A DNA stretch of 64,000 nt from Gemmatirosa kalamazoonensis (GCF_000522985.1 NZ_CP007129.1:682001-746000); one strand, 5' to 3'. Shown: positions 53,494 to 62,518, numbered from the stretch's first letter. Notes: generated from the sequence alone by a model not told the origin. Made by a program: numbers and translations.

Positions 53494-56400
53494 TCACGGT
53501 TGGCGGCCGCGGGCGAGCGCCTTGAAGTACTCGTCGACGAGCGCGCGATAGCCGGGCGGCACCTCGTCGCCGCGGCCGGCGCGCGGGCCGTCGGCGGCCG
53601 CACCGGCGAGCTTGCGCCTGAGCCCGAACTCGAACGTCTTCAGCCCCTCGGCCACGGACTGCTGCGCGGCGAGGAGGTTGTCGGTGATGTCGCCGAAACC
53701 CTGGGCCTCGAGGGCACGCATGCGCTCGAGCAGGGCGTCGAGCTCGCGCGGGTCGAGCCCCTGCGCGGCGAGGTCGCGCCGCAGCGCCTCGGCCTCGGTG
53801 CGCCGCTCGCGCAGCTCGCGACCGAGCTGACGGGCGTCCTCGGGATCGAGCCGACTGCCGTACGCCGGCGGCGCGAGCGGCCCGATGCCTAACGCGCGAT
53901 CGCCGCGCGGGCTGCCCTCGATGCGCCCGCCGCCGGGCTGCCCACCGCCCTGCCGCTGCCCGCCCTGCTGCTGCCCGCCCTGCTGCTGCCCGCCGTTAGG
54001 CGTCCCGCCGTTAGGCGTCCCGCCGTTAGGCGTCTCGTTGTTAGACGTCCCGTTGTTAGGCGTCCCGCCGTTCCCCATCGCCCCCTCCTCCCGCCGCTGC
54101 CGCAGCCGATCCGCCAGCGACGACATCCCCTGCGCCAGCGCGCGCGCCCGCTCCAGCGCGTCCTGCGTGCGCTGCCCCGCCGACGGCGTGCGCGCCGACG
54201 CCACCGCCTCCGCGACGCGGTCCCGCACGTCGTCGAGGTTCTGCTGGATCTGCTCCTCCACGTTGTGCACGTACTCCGCGGAGCCGCTCCGCACGACCAT
54301 CTTCGACGCGCGCAGCTTGTCCACGACGCGGCTGTCGCGGATCGCCGCCGCGCCCTCGCGCAGCCGTCGCGACGCCTCGGGACGGTCGGTCGCCGTCTCG
54401 CGCCCCGCGCGCTCGAGGTCGCGCTCCAGCGCGCCGACGCCGGCGGCCAGCGAGTCCTTCTGCTGCTGCAGCTGCGCCTCGGCCTCGGTGCCGCGTCCGT
54501 TGCGCGTCACGCGCTCGGCCTCCGCGCCGGCGTCGCGCTGCGCCTCGGCGAGCGCGTCGGCGCGCCGCTGCAGCCCGCGCAGCCGCTCCTCCGACTGCGC
54601 GGCGCGTCCAGCCTCGAGCGCGCGGCGCGCGGCGTCCAGCGCGCGCTGTGCGGCGGCCGCGCTCCCCGCCGCGGCATCGCCCTGCGCGGCGGCGGCGCGT
54701 CGCATCGCGTCGGCGGCCTCCTGCAGCTGCTTCGTGCTCTGCTGCAGCTCGGGCGACGGATTGTCGCGCGTCAGCCGCTCGAGCTGGCGGGCGAGCTGCT
54801 CCACCTCCTGCGCGAGCTGCCGCTGCGCCTCGCCGCCGCCGGACATGCCGCCGTTAGGCGCGCTGCTCGTCTGCGAGCCGCCGGACTGCGAGCCGCTGCC
54901 CTGCGATCCGCCGGACTGCGACCCACCGGACTGCGACCTGCCCGACTGCGAGCCGCCGCTCTGCTGGCCGCCGCCGCTGCTCTGCGTACCGCCCGACTGC
55001 TGGCCGCCCGACTGCTGGCCGCCCGACTGCTGGCCGCCCGACTGCTGGCCGCCCGACTGTTGGCCGCTCGACTGCTGCCCGCCCTGCGAGCCACTCGGCG
55101 GGATGCGATTGCGCAGCGCCTCGGCCTCGCGGCGCAGCCGCTCCGACTCGCGCTGCTGCCGCTGCGCGAGCTCGCGGAGCCGCTCCGCCGTGCGGTCCAC
55201 CTCGGCCGACGTCTGCTCGCGCTCGGCCTCGGAGCGCTGCACGGACTCGTACTGGTTGCGCAGACGGTCGGTCTGCAGGCCGAACAGGTCCGCGAGATCC
55301 TCGGGACGCTGGCCACCGCCGCCACCACCCCCGCCCCCACCCCCGCCGAAGCTCACCTGCATCTCGCGGAACGCGGCCTCGGCCCGCTGCAGCTGCTGCA
55401 GCGCGACCTGTTCCGGCGACATCGCATCCTTCGGCGCGCGACGGCCCAACGATTCCTCCGCGCCCTTCATCGCCTGCGCGGCGAGCGGCAGCGCCTCGGC
55501 GATCTGTCGCGTCGTCGAGTCGCTCGCGTTGCCGCGCTGGCGCACGCGCTGCGAGAGCTCCTCCACCTGCTGCCGCAGCCGACCCTGCGCGAGCGCGAGC
55601 GTCGCGAGGTCCTCGCGCCGCTGCTTCTGCTGCGCGGCGGTCTTCGCGAGCGCGCTGTCGCGCACGAGCTTGTAGGTCGCGGCGACGATCTCCTTCTGCT
55701 GCTCCGCGAGCTCGGTGGCCGAGCCCCCGCCGCCCCCGCCGCCACCACCGCCGCCCGACTCCGCCTGCTTGTACGCGCGGTCGAACGGCCGGATGCGCAG
55801 GAAGTAGATGTCGGTCTCCGCCGACTGCGCGCCGTCGATCGCGTCGTTGTCGAGCGCGCGCGCGTGGTACGAGATGACGTCGCCCGGCTTCAGCGGCAGC
55901 TCCTCGAGGAAGAACGTGTGCCCCGCCGTCACCTGCTCCACGCGCTTCGCGCCGTCGTGCAGCACGACGGTCTGCTCCGGGCCGCCGTTCACCGCGTACG
56001 ACAGCTCCACGCGCGCCACGCCGAAGTCGTCGTCCGCCTCGATCGACGTGAAGATCTCCTCGAGCCGAGTCGCCTGGATGTCGCGGCCCGGCTTCGCGAT
56101 GGAGATCGTCGGCGGCCGATCCGGGAGCACGTCGAGCACGTAGTCCAGCGAGCCGCGCTCCACCACGCCGTCGAGCTCCTCGAGCTCCACGTGGTAGAAG
56201 CCCGGCTTGTCGACGCGCAGCGCGCCGACGAGCGCGCCGGCACTGTCCATCGCGAGGCGCACGGTGTCGCCGCCCTCGACGATCAGCCGCCCGCCGCGCA
56301 CGCGCTTCGTCGGCGTCGCCTTCACGCGGACGACGGTGCCGCGCACCGCCGCGACGTCGCCGCCGTCGGGGACGCGCTCCACCTCGCGCCCGGTGTAGGC

Positions 56401-57300
56401 GGGATAGCGGATCTCGAGCGCGAGCGTGCGCACCGTCGCGCGGTCGGTCACGGCGATCGCGTACACGGGCGACCGCACGCCGTCGGCCTCCACGCGATAC
56501 TCGGCCGCGGAGTCGACGTCGAAGATGCGCGCGTGGAACGTCGCGGGATGCCCCGTCGCGGCCATCGGCACGCGCTCCCACTCGGTCGCCTTGCCGCGGC
56601 GCACGAACAGCTCGGCGACGTCGCCGATGAAGTTCTGCGGCGTGGCGGTGATCGCCACGTCGGCACCGCGGGCGATCGTCACGTTCCCGGGCTGCACCAT
56701 CACGGTCATCACCGGCACCGGCTCGGACGCTGCGCTCCACGGCCAGAACACGAGCCGCGCCGCGGTGCGCACCGGCAGGGGCGACGCCACGAGCAGCACG
56801 CTCGCCAGCGCGGCGATGCCCAACAGGGTCAGGCTCTCGCGCCTGAGCGCGGGCCGCTCGACGCGCGCGCCGTACTCCACCGCCCGCGCGCGCTCCGCGG
56901 CCTGCAGCACGACCTGCCGGCCCATCGGATCGGCGGCGCGTCCCGCTTCCAGTGCGCTCACGAGCGCCGCGTCGAGCGACGGCTCGTGGCGCTCCACGTA
57001 CAGCGCGACACGGTCGTCGGGAAGCTTGCGGGCGAGCGGGCGCACGAGCCATCCCGCGAGCGTGACGGCCGCGACGAGCCACACGCCGAGCCGCGCGCCG
57101 GTGATGGCGCCGTCGGCGTATTGCAGCCGCTGCATGACCCACGCGGCGACGAGCAGCGCCGCGACGGTCGCGCCGACCGCGACGGCGAGGCCGCGCAGCG
57201 CGACGCGCAGGCGCCACCGGCGGCGCGCGCGGGAGATCGTGGTCGCGAGCGTCTGCGACGCGTGCGCGGCCTGGGCGGCGAGGGCGGCGGTCGGTTCCAT
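53494..57300 (-). CDS. DUF4175 family large membrane-anchored protein
   Basis: A 1268-residue protein. Three hydrophobic spans lie in the first 180 residues (VGATVAALLVAAWVM, LGVWLVAAVTLAGWLV, LTLLGIAALASVLLVASPLP). An extracytoplasmic beta-rich region follows (to about 510), then long charged Gln/Arg/Glu helices expected to form coiled coils. Two poly-Gly runs (about 12 residues each), a QQSGG repeat block and a GTPNGG repeat block interrupt the helices. It is the last gene of the MoxR-DUF58-BatA cluster, 22 bases after the BatA-like gene. DUF4175 proteins usually occur in this setting, and their role is unknown. Confidence 0.85.
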   Translation of the reverse strand: MEPTAALAAQAAHASQTLATTISRARRRWRLRVALRGLAVAVGATVAALLVAAWVMQRLQYADGAITGARLGVWLVAAVTLAGWLVRPLARKLPDDRVALYVERHEPSLDAALVSALEAGRAADPMGRQVVLQAAERARAVEYGARVERPALRRESLTLLGIAALASVLLVASPLPVRTAARLVFWPWSAASEPVPVMTVMVQPGNVTIARGADVAITATPQNFIGDVAELFVRRGKATEWERVPMAATGHPATFHARIFDVDSAAEYRVEADGVRSPVYAIAVTDRATVRTLALEIRYPAYTGREVERVPDGGDVAAVRGTVVRVKATPTKRVRGGRLIVEGGDTVRLAMDSAGALVGALRVDKPGFYHVELEELDGVVERGSLDYVLDVLPDRPPTISIAKPGRDIQATRLEEIFTSIEADDDFGVARVELSYAVNGGPEQTVVLHDGAKRVEQVTAGHTFFLEELPLKPGDVISYHARALDNDAIDGAQSAETDIYFLRIRPFDRAYKQAESGGGGGGGGGGGSATELAEQQKEIVAATYKLVRDSALAKTAAQQKQRREDLATLALAQGRLRQQVEELSQRVRQRGNASDSTTRQIAEALPLAAQAMKGAEESLGRRAPKDAMSPEQVALQQLQRAEAAFREMQVSFGGGGGGGGGGGGQRPEDLADLFGLQTDRLRNQYESVQRSEAEREQTSAEVDRTAERLRELAQRQQRESERLRREAEALRNRIPPSGSQGGQQSSGQQSGGQQSGGQQSGGQQSGGQQSGGTQSSGGGQQSGGSQSGRSQSGGSQSGGSQGSGSQSGGSQTSSAPNGGMSGGGEAQRQLAQEVEQLARQLERLTRDNPSPELQQSTKQLQEAADAMRRAAAAQGDAAAGSAAAAQRALDAARRALEAGRAAQSEERLRGLQRRADALAEAQRDAGAEAERVTRNGRGTEAEAQLQQQKDSLAAGVGALERDLERAGRETATDRPEASRRLREGAAAIRDSRVVDKLRASKMVVRSGSAEYVHNVEEQIQQNLDDVRDRVAEAVASARTPSAGQRTQDALERARALAQGMSSLADRLRQRREEGAMGNGGTPNNGTSNNETPNGGTPNGGTPNGGQQQGGQQQGGQRQGGGQPGGGRIEGSPRGDRALGIGPLAPPAYGSRLDPEDARQLGRELRERRTEAEALRRDLAAQGLDPRELDALLERMRALEAQGFGDITDNLLAAQQSVAEGLKTFEFGLRRKLAGAAADGPRAGRGDEVPPGYRALVDEYFKALARGRQP
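53995..54069 (-). repeat. Five 15-base tandem repeats encoding GTPNG units
   Basis: The unit GTTAGGCGTCCCGCC occurs five times with small changes and encodes Gly-Thr-Pro-Asn-Gly-type pentads in the DUF4175 protein. Four of the five units carry the GTTAGGC word (Pro-Asn as CCT-AAC on the coding strand). Confidence 0.8.
54991..55080 (-). repeat. Six 15-base tandem repeats encoding QQSGG units
   Basis: The unit GCCCGACTGCTGGCC repeats six times, the last two copies diverged, and encodes the Gln-Gln-Ser-Gly-Gly block in the DUF4175 protein. Copy number could vary by slippage between strains. Confidence 0.8.
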
Positions 57301-57322
57301 GGAGCGTCCTCCCTGAATGCTC

Positions 57323-59374
57323 TCAGCGCGCGAGGCGAGGCCGCCGGCTGGCGACCACGGTCTCGGCGACGAGCAGGGCGAGCATCGCGATCAACAGATA
57401 ACGCCACAGCGACTGCCGCGCCTCGCGCTCGGCGCGGGTCTCGGCGGGCGCGGCGGCCACGGGCGCGTTGGATCCATCGCCCACGGCCGCGGCGATCTCC
57501 GCCGGCGGCACGCGGGTCGGGTCGGCCTCGGCGGGATCGACGTTCGCGGCGAGCAGCACCCCGGCGTCGTTGCGGCTGCCGTTAGGCCGCACGCGGTAGA
57601 CGCCAGGCTCCGCGAGCGTCGCGAGCCCCGGGATGCCGTCCGCGCCCACGTGCTGCCGACGCCCGCTCGGCGACTCGACGACCCACTCGGGCGCCGCGTC
57701 GTCGGAGACCGACGACGGGTCGATCGTCTGGCCGACGAGGTACGCCGGCGCGGCGGGGAGCACGCGCGCGGTGTGCGTCGCGAGCTGCCGCACGAGCGGC
57801 ACGTACACGGGGTCGAGCGGCAGGTCGGTCCACCAGTTGTCGAGCGTCGACGCCCACAGCAGCACGCGCCCCTTCCCCGCCGGCCGCTCGACGAGCGCCG
57901 GCGCGCCGTCCTCGAAGCGCGCGAGCACCTGCGCGTCGGAGGCGAGCGTGAGCGCACGCCGTCGCAGCACCCGCGGCAGCGCGAGGTCGCCGCTGTGCGG
58001 CGCGGCGAACGCGGCGAGCGCGGGATGCGTGCGCTCGTACGACGCGAGGTGCGCGCCGCCGACGTCGCTGCGATCCACCACGGCGCCGGGCCGCCCGGGG
58101 AGCAGCTCGGCGAGCGCCGGCTCCCACGCCTCGGGCGCGCTCGTCTCGCCGAGCGCGACGAGCAGCCCGCCGCCACGCCGCACCCAGTCGGCGAGCACGC
58201 GTCCGCCGGCGCCGCGCACCGGCGCGTCGTGCAGGATGACGAGCGCGTGCCCGGCGAGCGTCCCAGCGCCTAACGCCGACGGCGACGCGACGTCGACGCC
58301 GATCGGGGGCGTGTCGCCGACGCCCAACGCGCGCCGCAGGTACAGCTCGGCGTCGCCGTCGTGTCCCTCGCCACGCACCAGCAGCACGCGCAGCGTCTGC
58401 CCGCGCGCGAACGTGAAGTGGAAGCGGTCGTCGGCCGGCAGCGAGTCGGTGGGCAGCATCACCGTGCCGCTCGACCAGCCCGGCGGCACGGGGATCGGGT
58501 CGAACGTGACGCTCGCCGCGCCGCCCGGTGCGACGCGCGCGGCGATGGTCTGCGTGGGGCGGCCGTTCACGGCGAGCGACACGGGCACCGTGCGCGGCGC
58601 ACCGCCGTTAGGCAGCACGACCCGCGCGACCGGGCGCACGCGCTCCCCTTCCGGCGTCGTCTCGCGCCGCAGGTCGACGCCGGCCACCGCGACGTCGCTC
58701 GGCGCCGCGCCGCCGACGTCCGCCCACGTGAGCCGCGCGCCGTCGGGGAGCCGCGCCGCGGCGCTCGCGTGCCACCCCGCGCGCTGGAAGTCGCTCACGA
58801 GCAGCGCCTCGCGGCGGGGCAGCGGCGACGCGGCGAGGATCTGCGCGGCGCGGGCGAGCGCGGGCGCGTAGCGCGTGGGCCCGTTCCCCACGTGCGCGCT
58901 GTCGACGGCCGCACGCGCGGCGGCGGCGCCGACGTGCTCCGCCGCGACCGCCGGACCGGCGTCGAACAGCACCACGCTCGCGCGGTCGGCCGGGCCGAGC
59001 GTCGCGAGCGCGCGGCGCGCGGCGTCCTGCGCGCGATCCCAGCGGCCGGGCGTGCCCATGCTGTAGGAGCGGTCGAGCAGCACGACGAGCTCGCGTCCGC
59101 CGGCGCCCGGGAGCACGCCGCGCCGCGCGCGGTCGAGCAGCGGGCGCGCGAACGCGAACGCGAGCAGCGCGAGCGCGAGCACGCGCAGCAGCAGCAGCAG
59201 CGGGTCGCGCAGGCGGCGCCGCTTCGTCGTCGGCTGCGGCAGCCGCCGCACGAACATCAGCGACGGGAACGCCGTCGGCGTCGCGCGGTCGCGGCGCGTG
59301 AGGTGCACGAGCACCGGCACCGCGATGAGCGCGAGGCCGGCGAGGAAGAAGGGGGCGAGGAAGCCTAACGGCAT
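57323..59374 (-). CDS. BatA N-terminal domain and VWA-like domain protein
   Basis: A 683-residue membrane protein. The N-terminal BatA region (MPLGFLAPFFLAGLALIAVP, LVHLTRRDRATPTAFPSLMF) has two spans (about 6-24 and 58-78). A von Willebrand factor A-like domain follows with the MIDAS start LLDRSYSMG. The middle has beta-rich and glutamine-amidotransferase-like parts (ALVILHDAPVRGAGG, LADWVRRGGGLLVALGE). A last span (YLLIAMLALLVAETVV) is at the C-terminus. It fits the MoxR-DUF58-BatA co-occurrence. The Leu-Gly at residues 3-4 is coded TTA-GGC. Confidence 0.86.
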   Translation of the reverse strand: MPLGFLAPFFLAGLALIAVPVLVHLTRRDRATPTAFPSLMFVRRLPQPTTKRRRLRDPLLLLLRVLALALLAFAFARPLLDRARRGVLPGAGGRELVVLLDRSYSMGTPGRWDRAQDAARRALATLGPADRASVVLFDAGPAVAAEHVGAAAARAAVDSAHVGNGPTRYAPALARAAQILAASPLPRREALLVSDFQRAGWHASAAARLPDGARLTWADVGGAAPSDVAVAGVDLRRETTPEGERVRPVARVVLPNGGAPRTVPVSLAVNGRPTQTIAARVAPGGAASVTFDPIPVPPGWSSGTVMLPTDSLPADDRFHFTFARGQTLRVLLVRGEGHDGDAELYLRRALGVGDTPPIGVDVASPSALGAGTLAGHALVILHDAPVRGAGGRVLADWVRRGGGLLVALGETSAPEAWEPALAELLPGRPGAVVDRSDVGGAHLASYERTHPALAAFAAPHSGDLALPRVLRRRALTLASDAQVLARFEDGAPALVERPAGKGRVLLWASTLDNWWTDLPLDPVYVPLVRQLATHTARVLPAAPAYLVGQTIDPSSVSDDAAPEWVVESPSGRRQHVGADGIPGLATLAEPGVYRVRPNGSRNDAGVLLAANVDPAEADPTRVPPAEIAAAVGDGSNAPVAAAPAETRAEREARQSLWRYLLIAMLALLVAETVVASRRPRLAR

Positions 59375-59389
59375 CGGTGCCTCTTCATC

Positions 59390-59522
59390 GAACCGCAGAG
59401 GACGCAGAGGGCCGCGGAGGACTGCTCTCTTCTCTTTTCTCGAACCACAGAGGACACAGAGGACACGGAGGAGAACGACGCTTGTTGGTTTCCTCTGCGT
59501 CCTCTGTGTCCTCTGCGGTTCA
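59390..59522. repeat. Compound tandem-repeat hairpin between DUF58 and BatA-like genes
   Basis: A truncated copy (GAACCGCAGAGGACGCAGAG, 59390 on) precedes a complete inverted pair: the left arm begins GAACCACAGAGGACACAGAG near 59440 and the right arm ends CTCTGTGTCCTCTGCGGTTC at 59522. It has the same family as the elements at 12808 and 43728, but with a second unit type (GGACACAGA). It is between co-oriented genes and fills most of the 172-base gap. Confidence 0.65.
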
Positions 59523-59546
59523 AACGAAGAGCCATCTGCATGCGCG

Positions 59547-60476
59547 TCACCTCACCGGCCCGAGCCGCTCGCGCGCGGCGAGCACGCGGGCGAGCGCGTC
59601 GCCCGGGGGCGCGGTGGTCTCGCACAGCGCGTACGTCACGCCGCGCGTCGTGGCGAGCCGCTCGAGCTCCGCGACGTGCTCGGCCACCATGGCGCGGTAC
59701 TCGTCGCGCATGGCGCGCGCGACGACGGGGAGCGTCTCGCCGGTCTCGAGGTCCTGCAGCCCGGTGAGATCGCCCGCCGGAAACTCGCGCTCCGCGGGGT
59801 CGAGCACGTGGAGCAGCAGCAGCTCGCTGCCGCGGTTGCGAAGCTGCAGCACGGCGTCGATCGCGGCCGACGGCTCGTGGTACAGGTCGGAGATGACGAT
59901 GAGGATCCCGCGCCGCCGGAAGTGCTCCGCGGCCGCCTTCAGCGGCGCGCCGAGCTCCCCCTCGCCGCTCGGCTTCGTCTGCTCCAGCACGTGCAGCGCC
60001 ATCGGCAGGTGCTTGCCGCTCGGCGCCACGTAGTCGCGGATCTTCGCGTCGAACGTGACGAGCCCCACGCGGTCGCGTTGCTGCCGCGCGAGCCACAGGA
60101 TCGACGCGGCGAGGATGCGCGCGTAGTCGATCTTGCGGATCCGCTCGCGCGCGCCGCTGTAGTCCATCGACCGCGACACGTCGAGGAGGACGGCGACGCT
60201 CGCGTTCGAGTCGGCCTCGTACTCCTTCACGTGCAGCCGGTCGCTGCGCCCGAACAGCCGCCAGTCGACGCGGCGCGGGTCGTCGCCGGGCATGTAGCCG
60301 CGGTGCTCGGCGAAGTCCGTCGTCGAGCCGAACGTCGGGGCCTTGTGCATGCCGCCGAGGAACCCGTCCACCACCGAGCGCGCGACGAACTCCAGCCCGC
60401 CGATCCGCGACAGGACGTTCGGATCGAGCAGCTCGAGGCCGGCCTTCGTGTTGCGCTGCGGTCGTTGCGTCGGCAT
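59547..60476 (-). CDS. DUF58 domain protein (VWA-like)
   Basis: A 309-residue protein of the DUF58 family, usual partner of MoxR ATPases. It shows FGSTTDFAEHRGYMPGDDP, RRVDWRLFGRSDRLHVKEY (the DUF58 signature) and AVLLDVSRSMDYSG, a MIDAS-like motif. The upstream ATG at 60509 would translate part of the repeat hairpin, so I use ATG 60476 (MPTQRPQRNTKAG). No signal peptide or span is seen. A role with MoxR in assembling or inserting proteins is plausible from the family. Confidence 0.87.
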   Translation of the reverse strand: MPTQRPQRNTKAGLELLDPNVLSRIGGLEFVARSVVDGFLGGMHKAPTFGSTTDFAEHRGYMPGDDPRRVDWRLFGRSDRLHVKEYEADSNASVAVLLDVSRSMDYSGARERIRKIDYARILAASILWLARQQRDRVGLVTFDAKIRDYVAPSGKHLPMALHVLEQTKPSGEGELGAPLKAAAEHFRRRGILIVISDLYHEPSAAIDAVLQLRNRGSELLLLHVLDPAEREFPAGDLTGLQDLETGETLPVVARAMRDEYRAMVAEHVAELERLATTRGVTYALCETTAPPGDALARVLAARERLGPVR

Positions 60477-60504
60477 GAGGCGGCTGTGGTTTCGCTTGTC
60501 GATT

Positions 60505-60587
60505 CTCACGCGGAGACGCGGAGAACGCGGAAAGAACGAACGACAGTGTCCTTGAAGTTCTCCGCGTCCTCCGCGTCTCCGCGTGAG
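60505..60587. repeat. Tandem-repeat hairpin between moxR and DUF58 genes
   Basis: Two 27-base arms (60505-60531 and 60561-60587) with one mismatch, built of ACGCGGAG units (CTCACGCGGAGACGCGGAG...). It lies between moxR (ends 60592) and the DUF58 gene (starts 60476), which are transcribed in the same direction, so it may attenuate the operon or separate transcripts. Confidence 0.6.
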
Positions 60588-60591
60588 ACCA

Positions 60592-61632
60592 CTACATCGA
60601 GCCCGCAGGCACCGGCACGGCCTTCAGCAGCCGCTCGATGACGCTGTCGGTGGTGACGCGCTCGGACTGCGCGTGGAAGTTCATGATGATGCGGTGCCGC
60701 AGCACCGGCCGGGCGAGCGCGCGGATGTCCTCGAAGCCGACGTGGTAGCGCCCGTGCATGAGCGCGCGCGCCTTGCCCGCGAGCACGAGCTGCTGCGGCG
60801 CGCGGACGCTCGCGCCGAACGCGACGTAGCGCTTCACCTCGTCCGGCGCCGACGCCTCGGCGGGGCGACTCGCGCGCGTGAGGTTCACGGCGTAGCGCGC
60901 CACGGCGTCCGACACGGTCACGCGGCGCACGAGCTGGTGGAACGCGAGCAGCTCGTCGCCGGTGACGACGGGACGCAGCCGGCCCGCCGCGGGCGCCGTC
61001 GTCGAGCGCACCACCTGCACCTCGTCGTCCTCCGACAGGTAGTCGACGACGATCTCGAACATGAAGCGATCGAGCTGCGCCTCGGGAAGCGGGTACGTTC
61101 CCTCGAGCTCGATGGGGTTCTGCGTCGCGAAGACGTGGAACGGCTCGGCGAGCGGATAGACGCGCCCCTGCACCGTGACGCGGTGCTCCTGCATCACCTC
61201 GAGCAGCGCGGCCTGCGTCTTCGGCGGCGTGCGATTGATCTCGTCGGCGAGCACCACGTTCGCGAAGATCGGCCCCGGCGCGAACACCATCGAGCGATGC
61301 CCGGTGGCGTTGTCGATCTGCAGGATGTCGGTGCCCGTGATGTCGCTCGGCATCAGATCCGGCGTGAACTGGATGCGCGAGAACGTGAGGTCGAGCACGC
61401 GCGACAGCGTCTGCACCAGCAGCGTCTTCGCGAGCCCCGGCGCGCCGAGGATCAGGCAGTTGCCGCCCGAGAAGAGCGCGACCAGCGCCTGCTCGATGAC
61501 CTCCTCCTGGCCGACGATCACGTGCCGCAACTCGCTCATGATCGCGTCGCGCGCCGTGCGCAGTCGCTCGGCGAGGGCCACGTCGTCCTGCTGCGTCTCG
61601 AGCTTCGGTCGCTCGGCGGGGATGGTCGTCAC
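60592..61632 (-). CDS. MoxR family AAA+ ATPase
   Basis: A 346-residue cytoplasmic AAA+ ATPase. Walker A is LGAPGLAKT (63-70 region) and Walker B is VVLADEINRTPPKTQ. Sensor 1 is in FHVFATQNPIELEGTYPLPE, and YLSEDDEVQVV plus the C-terminal lid (FGASVRAPQQLVLAGKARAL) complete the MoxR signature. It is the family ATPase that works with DUF58/VWA proteins as a chaperone-like unit. The start is ATG 61632, 111 bases after the stop for DUF4159's start side; the intervening region carries another hairpin. Confidence 0.92.
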   Translation of the reverse strand: MTTIPAERPKLETQQDDVALAERLRTARDAIMSELRHVIVGQEEVIEQALVALFSGGNCLILGAPGLAKTLLVQTLSRVLDLTFSRIQFTPDLMPSDITGTDILQIDNATGHRSMVFAPGPIFANVVLADEINRTPPKTQAALLEVMQEHRVTVQGRVYPLAEPFHVFATQNPIELEGTYPLPEAQLDRFMFEIVVDYLSEDDEVQVVRSTTAPAAGRLRPVVTGDELLAFHQLVRRVTVSDAVARYAVNLTRASRPAEASAPDEVKRYVAFGASVRAPQQLVLAGKARALMHGRYHVGFEDIRALARPVLRHRIIMNFHAQSERVTTDSVIERLLKAVPVPAGSM

Positions 61633-61662
61633 TAGGTCCCTCGAAAGGAGAGTTCATTCTCT

Positions 61663-61716
61663 GCTGCGTTGCTGCGTGGCTGCGTAACGGCTCACGCAGC
61701 CACGCAGCCACGCAGC
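61663..61716. repeat. Tandem-repeat hairpin between DUF4159 and moxR genes
   Basis: Two 23-base arms (61663-61685 and 61694-61716) with one mismatch, made of GCTGCGTG units, and an 8-base loop. It lies between the DUF4159 stop (61721) and the moxR start (61632). It is another member of the pattern of hairpins inside this locus. Confidence 0.6.
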
Positions 61717-61720
61717 GTCT

Positions 61721-62518
61721 TCAGTGCGTCATGCCGTAGATCACGTAGTTCACGCCCAGCTTGTACGCCTCGTTCGACTCCGACACCGGGTACGACCCCG
61801 TCGCCGAGAACTCCCAGAAGTCGGAGACGTCGGTGTTGAAGTTCGCGATCACCATCAAGCGCTTCGTCGGGTCGTTGTCCTCGAAGATGCCGCGGAAGAT
61901 CGGCCGTCCGGCGTCGTACGACTGCGGCACGATGCCGAGCGACGGGATCTCGAAGAACGAGTGGTACACGGGCATCGACGGGTCGAGGTCGACCCACCGC
62001 GCGTCGGGGAGCACGCGCTTCATGTTCGACTCCACGTGGGCCCACCCGCCGCCGCCGCGGCCGAAGCCGCCGTCGCGGAAGTCGTCCATGATGAGAAAGC
62101 CGCCCTTCTGCAGCCACCCGCGCAGCGACACCGCGTCGCTGTCGCTCATCATCCAGAAGCCCCCCTCGGTCATGTACGCGACGGGGTACTTGAAGAACTC
62201 CGGGTCGCTCACCGCGAGCACGTTGCTCTCCTCGATGCGCGGCGCGATGTCGCTCACCTCGCCGAGGATCTGCATGAGGTCGCGCTCGGCCCGCGGGAAG
62301 CCGTGCGCCCACGCGGGCAGGCCGCGGTAGTAGTAGCCGCCGTCGCCCGTCACGTAGCGCACGCGCGCGAACGTGAAGCGGCCGTCGTACTGCACGTTGT
62401 GGATCAGGCTCTCCTCGTCGACGGGGGCGAAGCTGCCGCGGAAGCGCCCTTGCGCGAGCAGCGCGCCGCCGGCGAGCGTGAGCGCGCACAGCGCGACGAC
62501 GGTCTCGCGCATTCTCAT
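61721..62518 (-). CDS. DUF4159 family exported protein
   Basis: A 265-residue protein with signal peptide MRMRETVVALCALTLAGGALLAQ. The DUF4159 body shows FTFARVRYVTGDGGYYYRGL, YPVAYMTEGGFWMMSDSD, LRGWLQKGGFLIMDDF and YHSFFEIPSLGIVPQ. DUF4159 proteins accompany MoxR/BatA/DUF4175 clusters, and their role is unknown; the glutamine-amidotransferase-like core is typical. The ATG at 62518 overlaps the peptidase stop in an ATGA junction. Start choice is confirmed by this overlap. Confidence 0.85.
   Translation of the reverse strand: MRMRETVVALCALTLAGGALLAQGRFRGSFAPVDEESLIHNVQYDGRFTFARVRYVTGDGGYYYRGLPAWAHGFPRAERDLMQILGEVSDIAPRIEESNVLAVSDPEFFKYPVAYMTEGGFWMMSDSDAVSLRGWLQKGGFLIMDDFRDGGFGRGGGGWAHVESNMKRVLPDARWVDLDPSMPVYHSFFEIPSLGIVPQSYDAGRPIFRGIFEDNDPTKRLMVIANFNTDVSDFWEFSATGSYPVSESNEAYKLGVNYVIYGMTH

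Noticed and set aside
12808-61716. Regular spacing of short repeats as a CRISPR array
   Set aside because: The units are inverted within single hairpins and far apart; there are no spacers and no cas genes.
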